This document shows, one piece after another, positions 9,975-20,499 of a stretch of DNA of 64,000 nt. Made by a program: the position numbers and the translations under genes. This DNA comes from Punica granatum. Its lineage: Eukaryota; Streptophyta; Magnoliopsida; Myrtales; Lythraceae. Location: assembly GCF_007655135.1 (NCBI RefSeq), contig NC_045130.1, forward strand, positions 35,088,605 through 35,152,604, given 5' to 3'. How positions within the stretch are numbered: the stretch's first letter is position 1; each line of letters begins with the position of its first letter. Below the pieces are notes generated by a model. The model was not told where the DNA came from. It ran no database searches and saw only the letters and a program-made list of their open reading frames with translations.

Positions 9975-12501
9975 ATGGATCAGTCGAGCAAGGATAAATC
10001 GGAGCAGGGTGGGCCGACGTGGGCGGAGCTGCTGGGGAGGGACGACTGGAAGGGGCTGCTGGACCCGCTGCACATGAGCCTCCGGCGGCTCATCTGCCGG
10101 TGCGGCGACTTCATCCAGGCCACCTATGACACCTTCATCAACGATCAGAACTCCAAGTACTGTGGCGCCAGCCGCTACGGCAAGAAGGACTTCTTCCAAA
10201 AGGTTTTTCCAATTTTTCCTTTATTATATTCATTTATTTATTATTATTACTTTACATGATAATAATCGTAATTTAACAACAATGGCTTTTTCCTTATTAA
10301 TTCCATAAAAAAATATCGAGGAGTCGTATAATTTCTATCTCATACGTAAGATGGTCCTTCTGTTTTCATTTTTATCATTAAGTTTTTTTTTTCTAATTAT
10401 AATTCCTTTTGGCTAGATTTTGATCATCATCCTTGGAAGTATTTACTTTTCAACAAATTAAAAAAAAATTATACCGACAACAAAAAAAGTTTTGTTTCAG
10501 ACATATTGGGCCCTCGTAGAACTATCCGGAGAAAGCACGGGTCCCACTAACCAATCTTTCTTTGATGGTTACATATCATAATTTTTGTTTAAGTGCCTAA
10601 ACTAGACTGATTGACGAATTATGTAATAAGCTCCCTAAAAAAGCACATGCATGATGGATTAAGCCTCTATCCTTCCGGGCTGGACCTTTTACTGTTTGGG
10701 GATAATTGTGGTATGCCTTGCTTTAGTATATTACTTTGAGTTGTCTTATTAATGCATTTGGACTTCCTTTTTGAATAGTATTTCACTCCGAATTTTTTTA
10801 AATCAATATGAGTTTTTTAATGAATATACCAATATGGATTAATTTAAAACAATTAACTCTTCATTGTACTAGATCTTGGGCCTTTTTTATAATAAAAAAA
10901 CACTTGACTCTTCTTCCTCATGTAATTAAGATTCGCATTCGAGTATTTTAAATTGAAAATTCACTATTATAAGAGTTTTACTTTTTCGTGGGATGGTACT
11001 TCTCATACCTGAATTTGTTGGAATTATTAAAAAATTTCGGCAATCAGGTGGTATAAAGAAAAAAATAAAATTCTTTTCTACCCAAAAAAGTCTTTTTGGG
11101 TGAGACTCACGTTTCTCAATCTTTTCTATTCATTAGGGCTAATTGAGATTCGGACATGGACGTTACTTTTTTTTTTTTCTTTCTTTTTTTCTTTTTAATA
11201 AGTTGACATCGACTCCCCTGCCTACAAGTATCTTATGTTCAAGTATCCAAAGACGACGTTATGACCAATGAATTAAAATGCATATATAAGTTCTTGATTG
11301 AAGGCAAGGCATTCTTACTCCTGATGATAAATTTGGAAAGGTGATGATGGAGAATGGCGAGGACTACCGCGTGGTTGGCTTCCTTTATGGCACGGCCCGT
11401 GTCAGCGAGGCAGAGACTCTGATGTTCCATTCTATGTCACGCGAGGCTTGGGACCGGGAGTCCAACTGGATCGGCTTTATCGCGGTAACTTCCGACGAGA
11501 AGAGCCAGCAGCTGGGTCGCCGCGAGATCTATGTCGCATGGCGTGGCACAATCAGGGACTACGAGTGGATCAATGTGCTAGGCGCAGCGCCCGAGTCCAT
11601 TGAGTCACTTCTCAATACCAAAGATGACAACAATAATGTGGCCAAGGTACTACTACATGTATAGAGATCGGACCACATCCATATCTATGTCAGCTCCGAT
11701 ATAATTATACGATGCTCGATGATGTAACGGCGAATGGTGCCTAATAGAAGGTTGAAATGACAGGGAAATGGTGACAAAAGTAGTAGCAGTAGCGATGACG
11801 ACGATGACGAGAAAGTTCCAAAGGTCATGAAGGGTTGGGTCACGGTCTACATAACCGACGACCCGAAATCCTCTTTCACAAAACTGAGCGCCAGGACCCA
11901 GCTCCACCACAAGCTCACCGAGCTGAGGGAGCTCTACAAGGGCGAGAACCTGAGCATAACCTTCGTAGGCCACAGCCTTGGGGCGAGCCTGTCGATCCTG
12001 AGCGCGTTCGACGTGGTTGAGAACGGGATAAGGGACATCCCCGTTGCGGCTTTCGTGTTCGGATGCCCGGGGGTCGGGAACAAGGCCTTTGATGACCGGT
12101 GCAATAGGTACCCGAACCTCAAGTTCCTCCACGTGAGGAACAAGATCGACCTCATCCCGCACTACCCAGGGAAGCTGCTGGGGTACACTGACTCGTGGGT
12201 GAAGCTCCAGATCGATACGAGGAAGTCGCCGTACCTGAAGGACTCGAAGAACCCGAGCGACTGGCACAACCTGCAGGCGCTGGTCCACATCGTGGCAGGG
12301 TGGACCGGGGAGAAAGGTAAGTTCGAGCTGAAGGTGAAGAGGAGCGTGGCATTGGTGAATAAGTCGTGCGACTTCCTAAAGGACGAGTGCTTGGTTCCGG
12401 GGGCCTGGTGGGTGGAGAAGAACAAGGGGATGGTGCTCAAGGATGGAGAGTGGATCATGGATGATCCGGCCGAAGAGGACCGACCCGTCCCCGAGTTTTG
12501 A
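9975..12501 (+). CDS. Phospholipase A1, class II (PLA1-IIdelta/DSEL-like)
   Basis: The enzyme hydrolyses the sn-1 acyl ester of phospholipids or acylglycerols. Class II members lack a plastid transit peptide and are thought to be cytosolic. Exons are 9975-10202, 11341-11646 and 11764-12501, giving 423 residues, close to Arabidopsis At4g18550 (about 419). The N-terminus (PTWAELLGRDDWKGLLDPL) and the NSKYCGASRYGK motif are family hallmarks. The lipase box GHSLG places the nucleophile at Ser249; Asp307 (RNKIDL) and His346 (SDWHNLQ) complete the triad. The end EDRPVPEF also matches the family. Exon 3 opens with a Ser/Asp-rich linker (SSSSSDDDDDE) where the family has an acidic insert. All introns are GT-AG. 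Start choice: the upstream in-frame codon at 9855 adds a low-complexity leader, whereas the ATG at 9975 begins the conserved region. It appears intact. Confidence 0.92.
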
Positions 12502-14323
12502 GCGCTCGAGACGAAAAGTTGTATGTAGTAAACACGATTGTTTCTTCATCGGTTCAACCCCTCGGGCATTGGACGCTCTGAATGTATGTTAACTCGTAAG
12601 CGTATAACTTTTTGGAAGGAGAGCCGATAATGCGATTCTATCCTGTTATCATCCGTACTTATTTCATTTATGTAGAATTATATATATAGTTGTAGTTCAT
12701 GGTTGGTGCAAGCTGAATGCGGATGGAGCGGCAAAAGGGAACCCGGAAAAGGCAAGAGTTGGAGGACTCATTAGGGATGAGCACGACAAGTGGCTGGGAG
12801 TGAGGAAGTCGATACTCGAAGTGGACTCGAAGGTGGTATCTCCTTCGATCGATAGGACCAGCCTGGTGGCAATGGGCCGCTTCTTAGAGATATTTGTGCT
12901 TCGTGTCATCAAGATTGGTCAGTTGCACCGGAACATGTATATCGCGATGGGAACACGTGTCAATGATGACACGTGGCAGGTTATCATTTGCCTCCTCATC
13001 AGTCATCACGTCATATAAGGACACAACCGAAAAATACCCAAAACATATGTAGGCGAGAGTGTTAAAATAGTCGTAACACTTATAAAAAAAAAAAATTATT
13101 TACCCCTTAGTGAATTGATTCGATTCGACTAGATTAGTTATACTCCAATTAAACATTGAGATACTAGATTTGCCGAAAAAAAAGTGTTAAAATATATATA
13201 TATATATATATATATTGTTATAAGTGTTGCGACTATTTCCATGAATTAAAGATATGTGCATCAAATACAACCCTCACCATTTCCCTCATTAGCTGAGACC
13301 CAACCCAAGAGCAAGACTACACTTAGCAATCTTACTCTGTACATGGGAGATCACACAAACCCTCTCTTTGACAGTATCTGCAATTTTCCTCACTAATTGA
13401 TCCAGAAGTAACAGACTTTTTGAGAATTCAGGCTCTGTTTGGATTCAAAATTTTAACTTTAATTTTAATTCACTACACAATATAATAAAAACACACATTT
13501 TCCAAGTCAAAAATTTTAATTTTAACTTTAACTCAACACACCACGCAATAAAAATACGCATTTCTCAAGTCAAATTTATAATCTCATCTCATTTATCCTT
13601 TTTCACAATCAAAATCACAGTTACTTTAACTCTGAAACAAAACGCACCGTAACATTTCTATCTTGCCAAATTACACACGCATAAGAAGCCCAAAACAACT
13701 TCAAAATAATGATGTCCAGCTTCCTTCCTTTAAGGGCGATCAGCCAAGAGTATTATGAATCCCAGCTCCCTACTTGTCTGCTAACTCCAATTCTGAACAA
13801 AACACTCATCCAAATGCTTTTAGTGACAACACAGGAGAAGAAAAGGAAATCCTCATATTCTAGCATCTACTGCATGGCTAAGGACTGAATCAACTCGGCT
13901 TGGGGATCCCTACTCCTTTGGCCAATGCCAAGAACCTTCCTCGAGCACGAGACTAACAGTTGCCTGCTTGGAAATGGAAGGAAAATTCAGAAGCCTTCTG
14001 TCACAAATATCAACAAGCGGAGACCAAGAGGTACCCCTGCATCAAATCAAAATGAAGTCTTTGAACCATCTCCAATCTTGTTGTGTTGCTAGATTAGATT
14101 CACGTAAATACTGTCACGTCTACGAGTACCATTAATCAATATATAATAAATAATGAACGGAACACTTCATCAGATTCCTTTACTTATCTGACAATTTGAA
14201 GAAAATAAATAAGTTGGGGGGAGCTATTTTCTGTAAACCAAGTGAGTTGTGCATTCGAGTATTTTTCAAAGGCAAACTTAATCTAACGGTATTTTCCAAA
14301 GCAACTATCAGTCTATCCTTGTT
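12502..14323. other. Intergenic DNA after the phospholipase gene
   Basis: The first 200 bases are probably phospholipase 3' UTR. An RNase H-like scrap follows at about 12704-12800. A TA run lies near 13192-13214. At 13434-13660 a stretch starting GGCTCTGTTTGGATTC and ending AACAAAACGCACC has weakly inverted ends and may be a hAT-type MITE; I could not find a target duplication. A 3' tail like that of the SINE at 32560 (TTTACCCCTTAGTGA) lies at about 13100. Confidence 0.5.
12704..12805 (+). pseudogene. RNase H-like (RVT_3 type) retroelement fragment
   Basis: About 34 codons read WCKLNADGAAKGNPEKARVG and then GLIRDEHDKWLGVRK. This matches the first strand block of the RNase H-like domain at the C-terminus of plant LINE-type elements, where the family shows K-x-N-x-D-G-(A/S)-x-K-G-N-P and GG-x-x-R-D. 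The rest of the domain is missing and no reverse transcriptase lies nearby. It is a dead fragment about 200 bases past the phospholipase stop and could lie within its 3' UTR. Confidence 0.6.
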
Positions 14324-14332
14324 ATTTAATTA
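14324..14332 (+). repeat. 9-bp target-site duplication, left copy
   Basis: ATTTAATTA lies directly against the left end of the 14333-14760 element and is repeated exactly at 14761-14769 against its right end. Confidence 0.8.
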
Positions 14333-14760
14333 GAGTAAATTGCATTGGTAATCCAAAAAGTTTTATAAATATTTTAATATGGTATAATTTTTTTTTTTGC
14401 TACTTGATGTTACAAAATATTTCAAAGTTATTTCAATATAGTACAAACCGTCATCTTGCCATTGACGCCGTCAAGCCGACGCTGATGGTGCAAAATCGAT
14501 TTTTGTGGGACGTTACATGATGATGCAAAATGTTTTGAAATTATAACTTAATAGTACAAAATGTTTTACATAAGTTACATGATGGTGCAAAATTTACAGA
14601 TCTTGTAAAGGACAATTTGACGGCGTCAATGACGAGATGACGGTTTGTACTATACTGAAATAATTTTGAAACATTTTGTACTATCGAGTAGCAAAAAAAT
14701 CTTTTTGTACCATATTGAGATATTTGTAAAACTTTTTAGACCACCGGTACAATTTACTTT
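14333..14760. mobile_element. MULE-type MITE with about 145-bp inverted arms
   Basis: The 428-base element begins GAGTAAATTGCATTGG and its right end inverted reads AAAGTAAATTGTACCGG. The arms stay similar inwards for about 145 bases. Landmarks are AAAAAGTTTTATAAATAT, GCTACTTGATGTTACAAAAT and AGTACAAACCGTCATCTTGC on the left and their inverted forms on the right. The exact 9-bp flanking duplication ATTTAATTA indicates Mutator-type transposition. The short centre holds no reading frame. Confidence 0.85.
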
Positions 14761-15173
14761 ATTTAATTACATCAACCCCGTTAACCACCCCTTAAAATAT
14801 GCTTTCTATTCGTTTTTGGCTAAGTAAAATATGCTATCTATTCATTAAAGAATGTATTATTTGTAAAATATATGACGATTCTCCTCCATCGTTCGTACTA
14901 ACCCAAATTGGAACCCTTACATCAAAACTAGTGAATATGTATTGAAAATGACATTTTATAATATTTTTTTTCTTTTGGCCACTAATAACTAATTTTTTCC
15001 AAAGCAACACAAGTAAAAGTACATGCATTGAAAGCACACACTTCAAAGCCTCACATGTCTTACCATATACAAATACGATATTTTCCAAAATATAATAACA
15101 TTTTTCTCAATAGCGACTAAAGGGCAGTGAGTCATAATACCATTTTCTTGATATTTGTATATATATAATTACA

Positions 15174-16896
15174 CTAGATTGGGCACTCGCATTATGCGCG
15201 GTTTGAAATGTAACTTTAATCAATTAATAAGAAAATTTCGATTATAGTTTTATTATATTCCATTTATGATTTTGCGGTAATTATATATAGATGTATTAAA
15301 TACAATTCAGATGGAAGAGAAAAGAAAGCAAAAGAATAAAAGGAGAAGAAAAAACAAAGAAAAGAAAATGTGAGGAAGAATAAAAATGTTCATGATAGAG
15401 AGCTAGGGAGGAGGAAGAAATGGATGAGTGCATGAGAGAAATGTGAAAAAATAAGTAGTTATTTAAATATAACTAAAAGAAATAATTTTTACTCAAATGG
15501 CTATATTAGATAAATTTATTTTTTATGGGTTTTATGAAAAAGAGAAAACTAAAGCAAAATTTCTTTCTCTTTTTTTTTTTTGTAATGATACAGAAGTATA
15601 AAATATTATTCAGGTTTCTCCCATTTTAACTCTTAAACAATCCATGATTACTATAAACTAGCTAAAGAACGGGATTTGTATTTAGCATTCTTGAAAAAAT
15701 TTTCAATTGTTAATTTTTATTTTATTAAATATTTTTAGTTAAATTGTAACTTAAAATCAAAATTACTTAACTTAAGTTAAGGAATTAAGAAACAAATATT
15801 TTCTAAGTCAAAACTTGAAATGGTAAAATTATTAACCCTTAATTAAATTTATAAAAGCCATGGAAAAAAGGTAAAAAAAATTTCAAGAACCAAATTTTCC
15901 TTTATATATATATATACATTCATTTGTATATCATATGTTTTGATTATGTATTTTTCATCATATAAAGATTGGAAAAAAAATAACCGTGCACAAATATCAA
16001 CTAGAATAAATATAAATACAGCTAGAAGATCCCATTTATTACTACTAAGCTATTGAACCCATGCGTTGCACAGATTTTATAAAAAAATTATTATGAAATG
16101 TTAGATATTAAAATAATTATTAATATTGATTTATATATTTTTATACTGTGTAAACTTTAGTACGATAAGTTTCATACCTACGTTGGATAATATTACTTTT
16201 AGAACTAATAAGCAAATAATTCATGTAAAATATTTTATAGATTATCTCAATTATCAATCTAATTTATAAGAAAATAATTATAAAATCCAGAAAATACAAA
16301 ATTTCTAGCTTTAGTTAATGAAAGAAAGATTAATAATTGTAGTCTATAAAATTTTATCATTATATATTCGCAATTGTCTTTTTCTCATTCATATTTCATA
16401 TATTAATTTTATAAATTTGAATAATTTTAGATAAAATGATTAATACTTCGATGAGAGATTTATTTAATTTAAATTTTATAAGGCAAATAATTAATATCAA
16501 AATTAATTAAATAATTTTTAATTTCTTTAAATTTATGTATATTTATTTAATAAAAATGAAAATTACTTATAAAATAATAATATTTAATTTAACTTTTATA
16601 AGGGTAATAATGATTATTAAAATTAATTAAATAAACTTTAATAATTCTTAAATTTTTAAAAGTTATGTATATTAATTTAATAAAAAATTAAAATTGATTA
16701 TAAAATAACAATAAGTAATTAGAATTCTTCTTTCATATTTCTTTAAATATATTTTCTTTAATTATAATAATTCAGTTTCTATAAAACATACTAATTTATT
16801 AATATATTGACTATTCTGCCTCTATTAAATAAAGACATTTCTTATTATGCCCCTATTTAATAGGATGATATACAACTTTATATATATATATATAGA
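15174..16896 (-). mobile_element. Helitron-like sequence, possibly two nested copies
   Basis: Read on the minus strand, the end at 15174 shows a short hairpin (CGCAT-A-ATGCG), ten bases, then CTAG followed by T. That is the Helitron 3' pattern. Towards 16896 the minus strand starts A|TCTATATATATATATATAA, like the 5' end of the better-defined Helitron at 25471. A second hairpin-like string with TGCAACGCATGGG near 16045-16075 suggests another copy nested or adjacent. The interior is extremely AT-rich with no reading frame. The boundaries are tentative. Confidence 0.4.
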
Positions 16897-17324
16897 TTTA
16901 TTTACTAAATTCTGGAGCACGGAATTTGGTAGCAAACATATACATTTATTTATTTTTGGGTAGATAAATGGGGTCAAAGCCCACATATTAATTATTAATA
17001 ATTTATGAAAAGGCTGGATATTATGCAATGTAAAGAAACGGGTTTTACTTATCACTTAAAAAAGTAAAAAATGATTTCACTTACGTGGATTGATTAAAGT
17101 GATTTGGCACTTATTCCCCTCAAATAGTACCTCGATGTCAAGTCATGTAAATGAAAAAATCTTTATTGGGAGAGATTTACTTATTAATGAGTCTACCTGA
17201 TTCGAACTGAATTAAACTGATACATTGAATTTTCGAATATAAAAATACACACCGTAGAAAAAAAACAAATTTTTCTCGATCATCCTACCAATGACAGCAT
17301 AAATGAAAACCCTTACAAATGATA
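16897..17324. other. AT-rich intergenic DNA
   Basis: I see nothing gene-like here. A short stretch near 17185-17290 (CTACCTGATTCGAACTGAAT) resembles tails of SINE-like repeats elsewhere in the window. Confidence 0.4.
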
Positions 17325-17333
17325 AAATTTTTA
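17325..17333 (+). repeat. 9-bp target-site duplication, left copy
   Basis: AAATTTTTA abuts the left end of the 17334-18533 element and is repeated exactly at 18534-18542 against the right end. Confidence 0.8.
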
Positions 17334-18533
17334 GAGATAATTACACTAGGGATATCAAAAATTTGCAAAATGTAACATTTTGATACAAAAAGAATTTTCG
17401 GTTAAGATTTGATACAAAATGTTTGAATTTGTAACGATCAATTGCATTTCGTCATGTACCGTCTAGTGACATTTGACATGTCAAACGCACATCTGATATG
17501 GCTTCAAATTTAAAATTTAAAATTTAAAATTGATTTTAGAATTTTTATTATAATAAATATAAAATAAGATTAAAAAATTCAAAAAACTTTCTCGCTCTCA
17601 CGTCTCTCTCTTCTCTTTCTCCTCTCTCTCTTTGTCACGTCTCTCTCTCTCGTCTCTCCCTGCGAGAACAAAGGCAGTCGCAATTTTCGGCCGAGGAGAG
17701 GTGAGCGGCTTCGAGCCCAGAAAGTCATCCTCCTTAGATGCACGCGATCCCTAGTGGAGCGCGACCCCCCAGCTGGTCCGCCGCTACTCGATCTCCTCCG
17801 CCTCCTTGCCGTCTCATCATGCCTCTATCGCAAAGGAACAAGAGAGAGAAACCAGGCGCGAGGACCAAATGAAAGCCCTCACATGTATCTTCCCCCGTAT
17901 TGCATTGTGTATCCATGTTGATAATTGCTCCCGGTTAGCTGCTAGATTTTGTCTAAGACTAACACGAGGAGCAGGAACTCTCCCATTATGATGGGCAGCG
18001 TCAGGTTGATGTCGGAGAGCGCTGCCTTCTTGATCTCCGCCGCCAGCGCCGACACCGGGGTCAGCAGGAGCGGCGCGGCGGCTCGATGACGTAGATCAAT
18101 TTCAGCGCCACAGATGATAACGAGATCGAGAGGAGCAGGGGTTTTGGGAGCGAGATTTGGGTCTTGGAAGAGGCCGTGATCACGTTGGCCACGACAGCTG
18201 CTACGACTGATGAAGAGAGGGGAGAGAGAGCGACTGAAGGAGAAAGAGAGGAGAGAGAATTATAGTTATTTTATTTTATTTTTTACTTTTATTATTTAAT
18301 TTTAATTAAAATTAAAAATGAATTTTTTATTTTAAATTCAACGCCATGTCGAATGCAACTTGACACGTCATCAACCGCGTCAGCAAAAGATAAAGGCATC
18401 AGAGAGGCAGCTGATGGAGTATATTTAATTACAATTGATTCGAACTTTTTGTACCAAATCTTAATCGAAAATTCTTTTTGTACTAAAGTGTTATATTTTG
18501 TAAATTTTTTTGTATCTTTGATGTAATTAATCC
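17334..18533. mobile_element. Pack-MULE, 1.2 kb, carrying an ATP synthase b' gene piece
   Basis: The left end is GAGATAATTACACTAGGGAT and the inverted right end GGATTAATTACATC. The inverted arms remain alignable for about 110 bases, with shared words TTTGCAAAATGTAACA and TACAAAAAGAATTTTCGGTT. Exact 9-bp copies of AAATTTTTA flank it. The arms are AT-rich, but the middle (about 17590-18250) is GC-rich and contains a fragment of a nuclear photosynthesis gene on the minus strand. There is no transposase. This is the standard architecture of a Pack-MULE: terminal inverted repeats, 9-bp duplication and captured host sequence. Confidence 0.85.
17942..18191 (-). pseudogene. Captured 5' fragment of chloroplast ATP synthase subunit b' (CF0-II)
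   Basis: On the minus strand the transit-peptide-like start reads VANVITASSKTQISLPKP, with GTG where ATG is expected. After one frameshift it reads LTPVSALAAEIKKAALSDIN and then LTLPIIMGEFLLLVLVLDKI. This matches the end of the transit peptide and the membrane-entry helix of plant CF0 subunit II (nuclear ATPG, At4g32260 in Arabidopsis), part of the thylakoid ATP synthase peripheral stalk. It stops after DKI and the remaining two-thirds of the protein are absent. It lies inside a Pack-MULE, so it is a transduplicate. If transcribed from the plus strand it would be antisense to the parent gene. Confidence 0.7.
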
Positions 18534-18542
18534 AAATTTTTA

Positions 18543-19525
18543 TAATAATTGATTTTTTTTAATTATAATAGAGGCACATGAATTTAGTACATTGAAATAA
18601 AAATTTTAAATATTTAATAACGAGTATGAATAGTTTCATTTAAATATTGAATTTGAAATATTTTTATTATCAAATAAAAATATACGCGAAATACTAAAGT
18701 AATATGAAAACAGCAAAAACTTGAAAGCTCACATTTCTTTCCATATAAATATATCATATTTTCCAATAGAAAAAGGACACTCCACAACACTGACAAGGGC
18801 AATGATACACCAAAAATAAAAGGCAATGCACGGGGCTAGAATGGTTTGCCCTTAAGGTCACTACTCATATGTAGAAAAATTTATTTTCTAAATCTATTCA
18901 TACATAGATATATATATTTTTCCTTATTTAAGTAAAAAACAATTAATTCTAGGGAAAAAAAAATCATCCAGCCTCCTTCTATCACGATTAGGGTGGTTTC
19001 CCCCCGAACTAAGTCTAATAATGTACATGCACCCCTATCGCAGATCTAGTGCGGTGGGTGGACGTGACCATCGCCACCTTGCAACCGTTGCGATTGTCCA
19101 CCTCCGATGAGCATGGCGCGGTCGTAGGAAAAGGGTTGTGCAGTGGACAATCGCAGCAACCGAGCAAGATTTTTTCCCCTTATTTTTCAAATTGCAAGTT
19201 TCATTTTTACTTTTCCTTTTAATTTTTGATATTTTCTGTTAAAAATTAATAGAAAAATAAGATATTGTTTCCTTATTCTTATGATAAATCAACATATGAA
19301 AAAAAAAATATTGAACCATAAGGCGAAGTGCCATTAACATATCGCATTTCACATTCGCGAACTGTACTCGCAATGTAGAAATTCAAATTCACTGAAAGTG
19401 TAGTACGTCGTGATTAGAAAAAAAAAAAAAAGGTCACTAGAGCTATGATTTTGAGGACACATATATTGAGAATTATTAATTATTATATTAAACCCCAAAA
19501 AAAAAAAGGTCAAAAAGGCAAAAAT

Positions 19526-19527
<2 letters not shown>
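18543..19527. other. Intergenic DNA
   Basis: I see no gene. The DNA is AT-rich, with one moderately GC-rich patch near 19000-19150 that gives no recognisable translation. Confidence 0.4.

Positions 19528-19563
<36 letters not shown>
19528..19563 (+). repeat. G36 homopolymer tract
   Basis: Thirty-six consecutive guanines lie just upstream of the presumed transcribed leader of the cysteine oxidase gene. Such a run can form G-quadruplexes, and its true length is prone to sequencing and replication slippage. Confidence 0.8.
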
Positions 19564-19565
<2 letters not shown>

Positions 19566-19599
19566 GAATCCATTGATAAATCGAAATAGCGGCTATGTT

Positions 19600-20499
19600 C
19601 TCTTCATTTACGTATCGATCCTCTCACTCTCCATTTCTCCGATTCTTCTTCGTCTCCTTCCTCTGCTCCCCCCTTCTTTTGCCTGCGCCCTGCACGGCTG
19701 CCCCCACTTCTATCTCTGTCTCTCTCTCTCTCACATCATGAGCAGCAGCTCAGAGGGTAAGTTGTGCTCTTCTTCTCCTCTCCTTCCTCGCTAATAATTT
19801 ATGTCGCAATCTCATTCACATGCCTGGCTAATCTCTTCCCCCCACCCTCCCGCAATCCTGCCCCGATCACCTCCGCCGGCGATCTCGCGTGTCTGGCTCT
19901 CTTCTCCGGCGTAATTTCTCATATTCCGCCGGAAATGTTTTGTGGTTCGCGTGTTGGGTCCGAGCAGTTATTGTTATCGATTCGGAATCTCCCATTTCTG
20001 ATTGCCTGATCGATTGCGAATGAGAATCTTGCTCTGTTTATTCCACGCTATCCTAATTTGGTGTCTTTCTTGGGATAATGGGTCCAATTAGGTGAAGGGC
20101 ATCGTATGTCTTGAGTTTTATATGTTCTTGTTGATTCGGAATCAAAGTCGAAAAGTTTGAGCTTCAGAAATTGTGTCTTTTTGGGTGCTCCCAGTTTGAT
20201 TTGATACGATTTTTTGATTTGGTGGAGAATGAAGTCATTGCCATTACCAATTTAATGTGAACTTTGATGGGTGTTTTAGGTTCACTTGAGAAGCCTTAGT
20301 GGAGCAGCTTTAGCGGAGAGGGACTTCCTGGTTGCGATGTGAAGGTGTTGCTATAAGTTCAGGTCGCAGGATAAGATACAGTTATTGCGTAACTTTATCT
20401 TCGTCTGCCGTTGCAGTTGACCGGATATTTGCAAAGGCGTTATTAGCTTGCCGACTCGTCGCTTTTGGTCTGCTCCGTGGCTGATACCGTCTTTGTGCG
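19600..20499 (+). promoter_or_regulatory. Presumed 5' leader of the cysteine oxidase gene with a UTR intron
   Basis: A pyrimidine-rich stretch (about 19615-19735) looks like a plant 5' leader. An ATG at 19738 opens MSSSSEG and meets a good donor (GAGG|GTAAGT, donor at 19757). A plausible acceptor lies at 20279 (TGTTTTAG|G). Splicing these would make a 12-codon upstream reading frame, MSSSSEGSLEKP then stop, well before the main ATG at 20500. This is inference; the intron needs transcript evidence. Confidence 0.35.

Noticed and set aside
11653..12288. Long minus-strand frame of 211 codons
   Set aside because: It lies across phospholipase exon 3, whose plus-strand frame carries the catalytic motifs; it is a GC-rich shadow.
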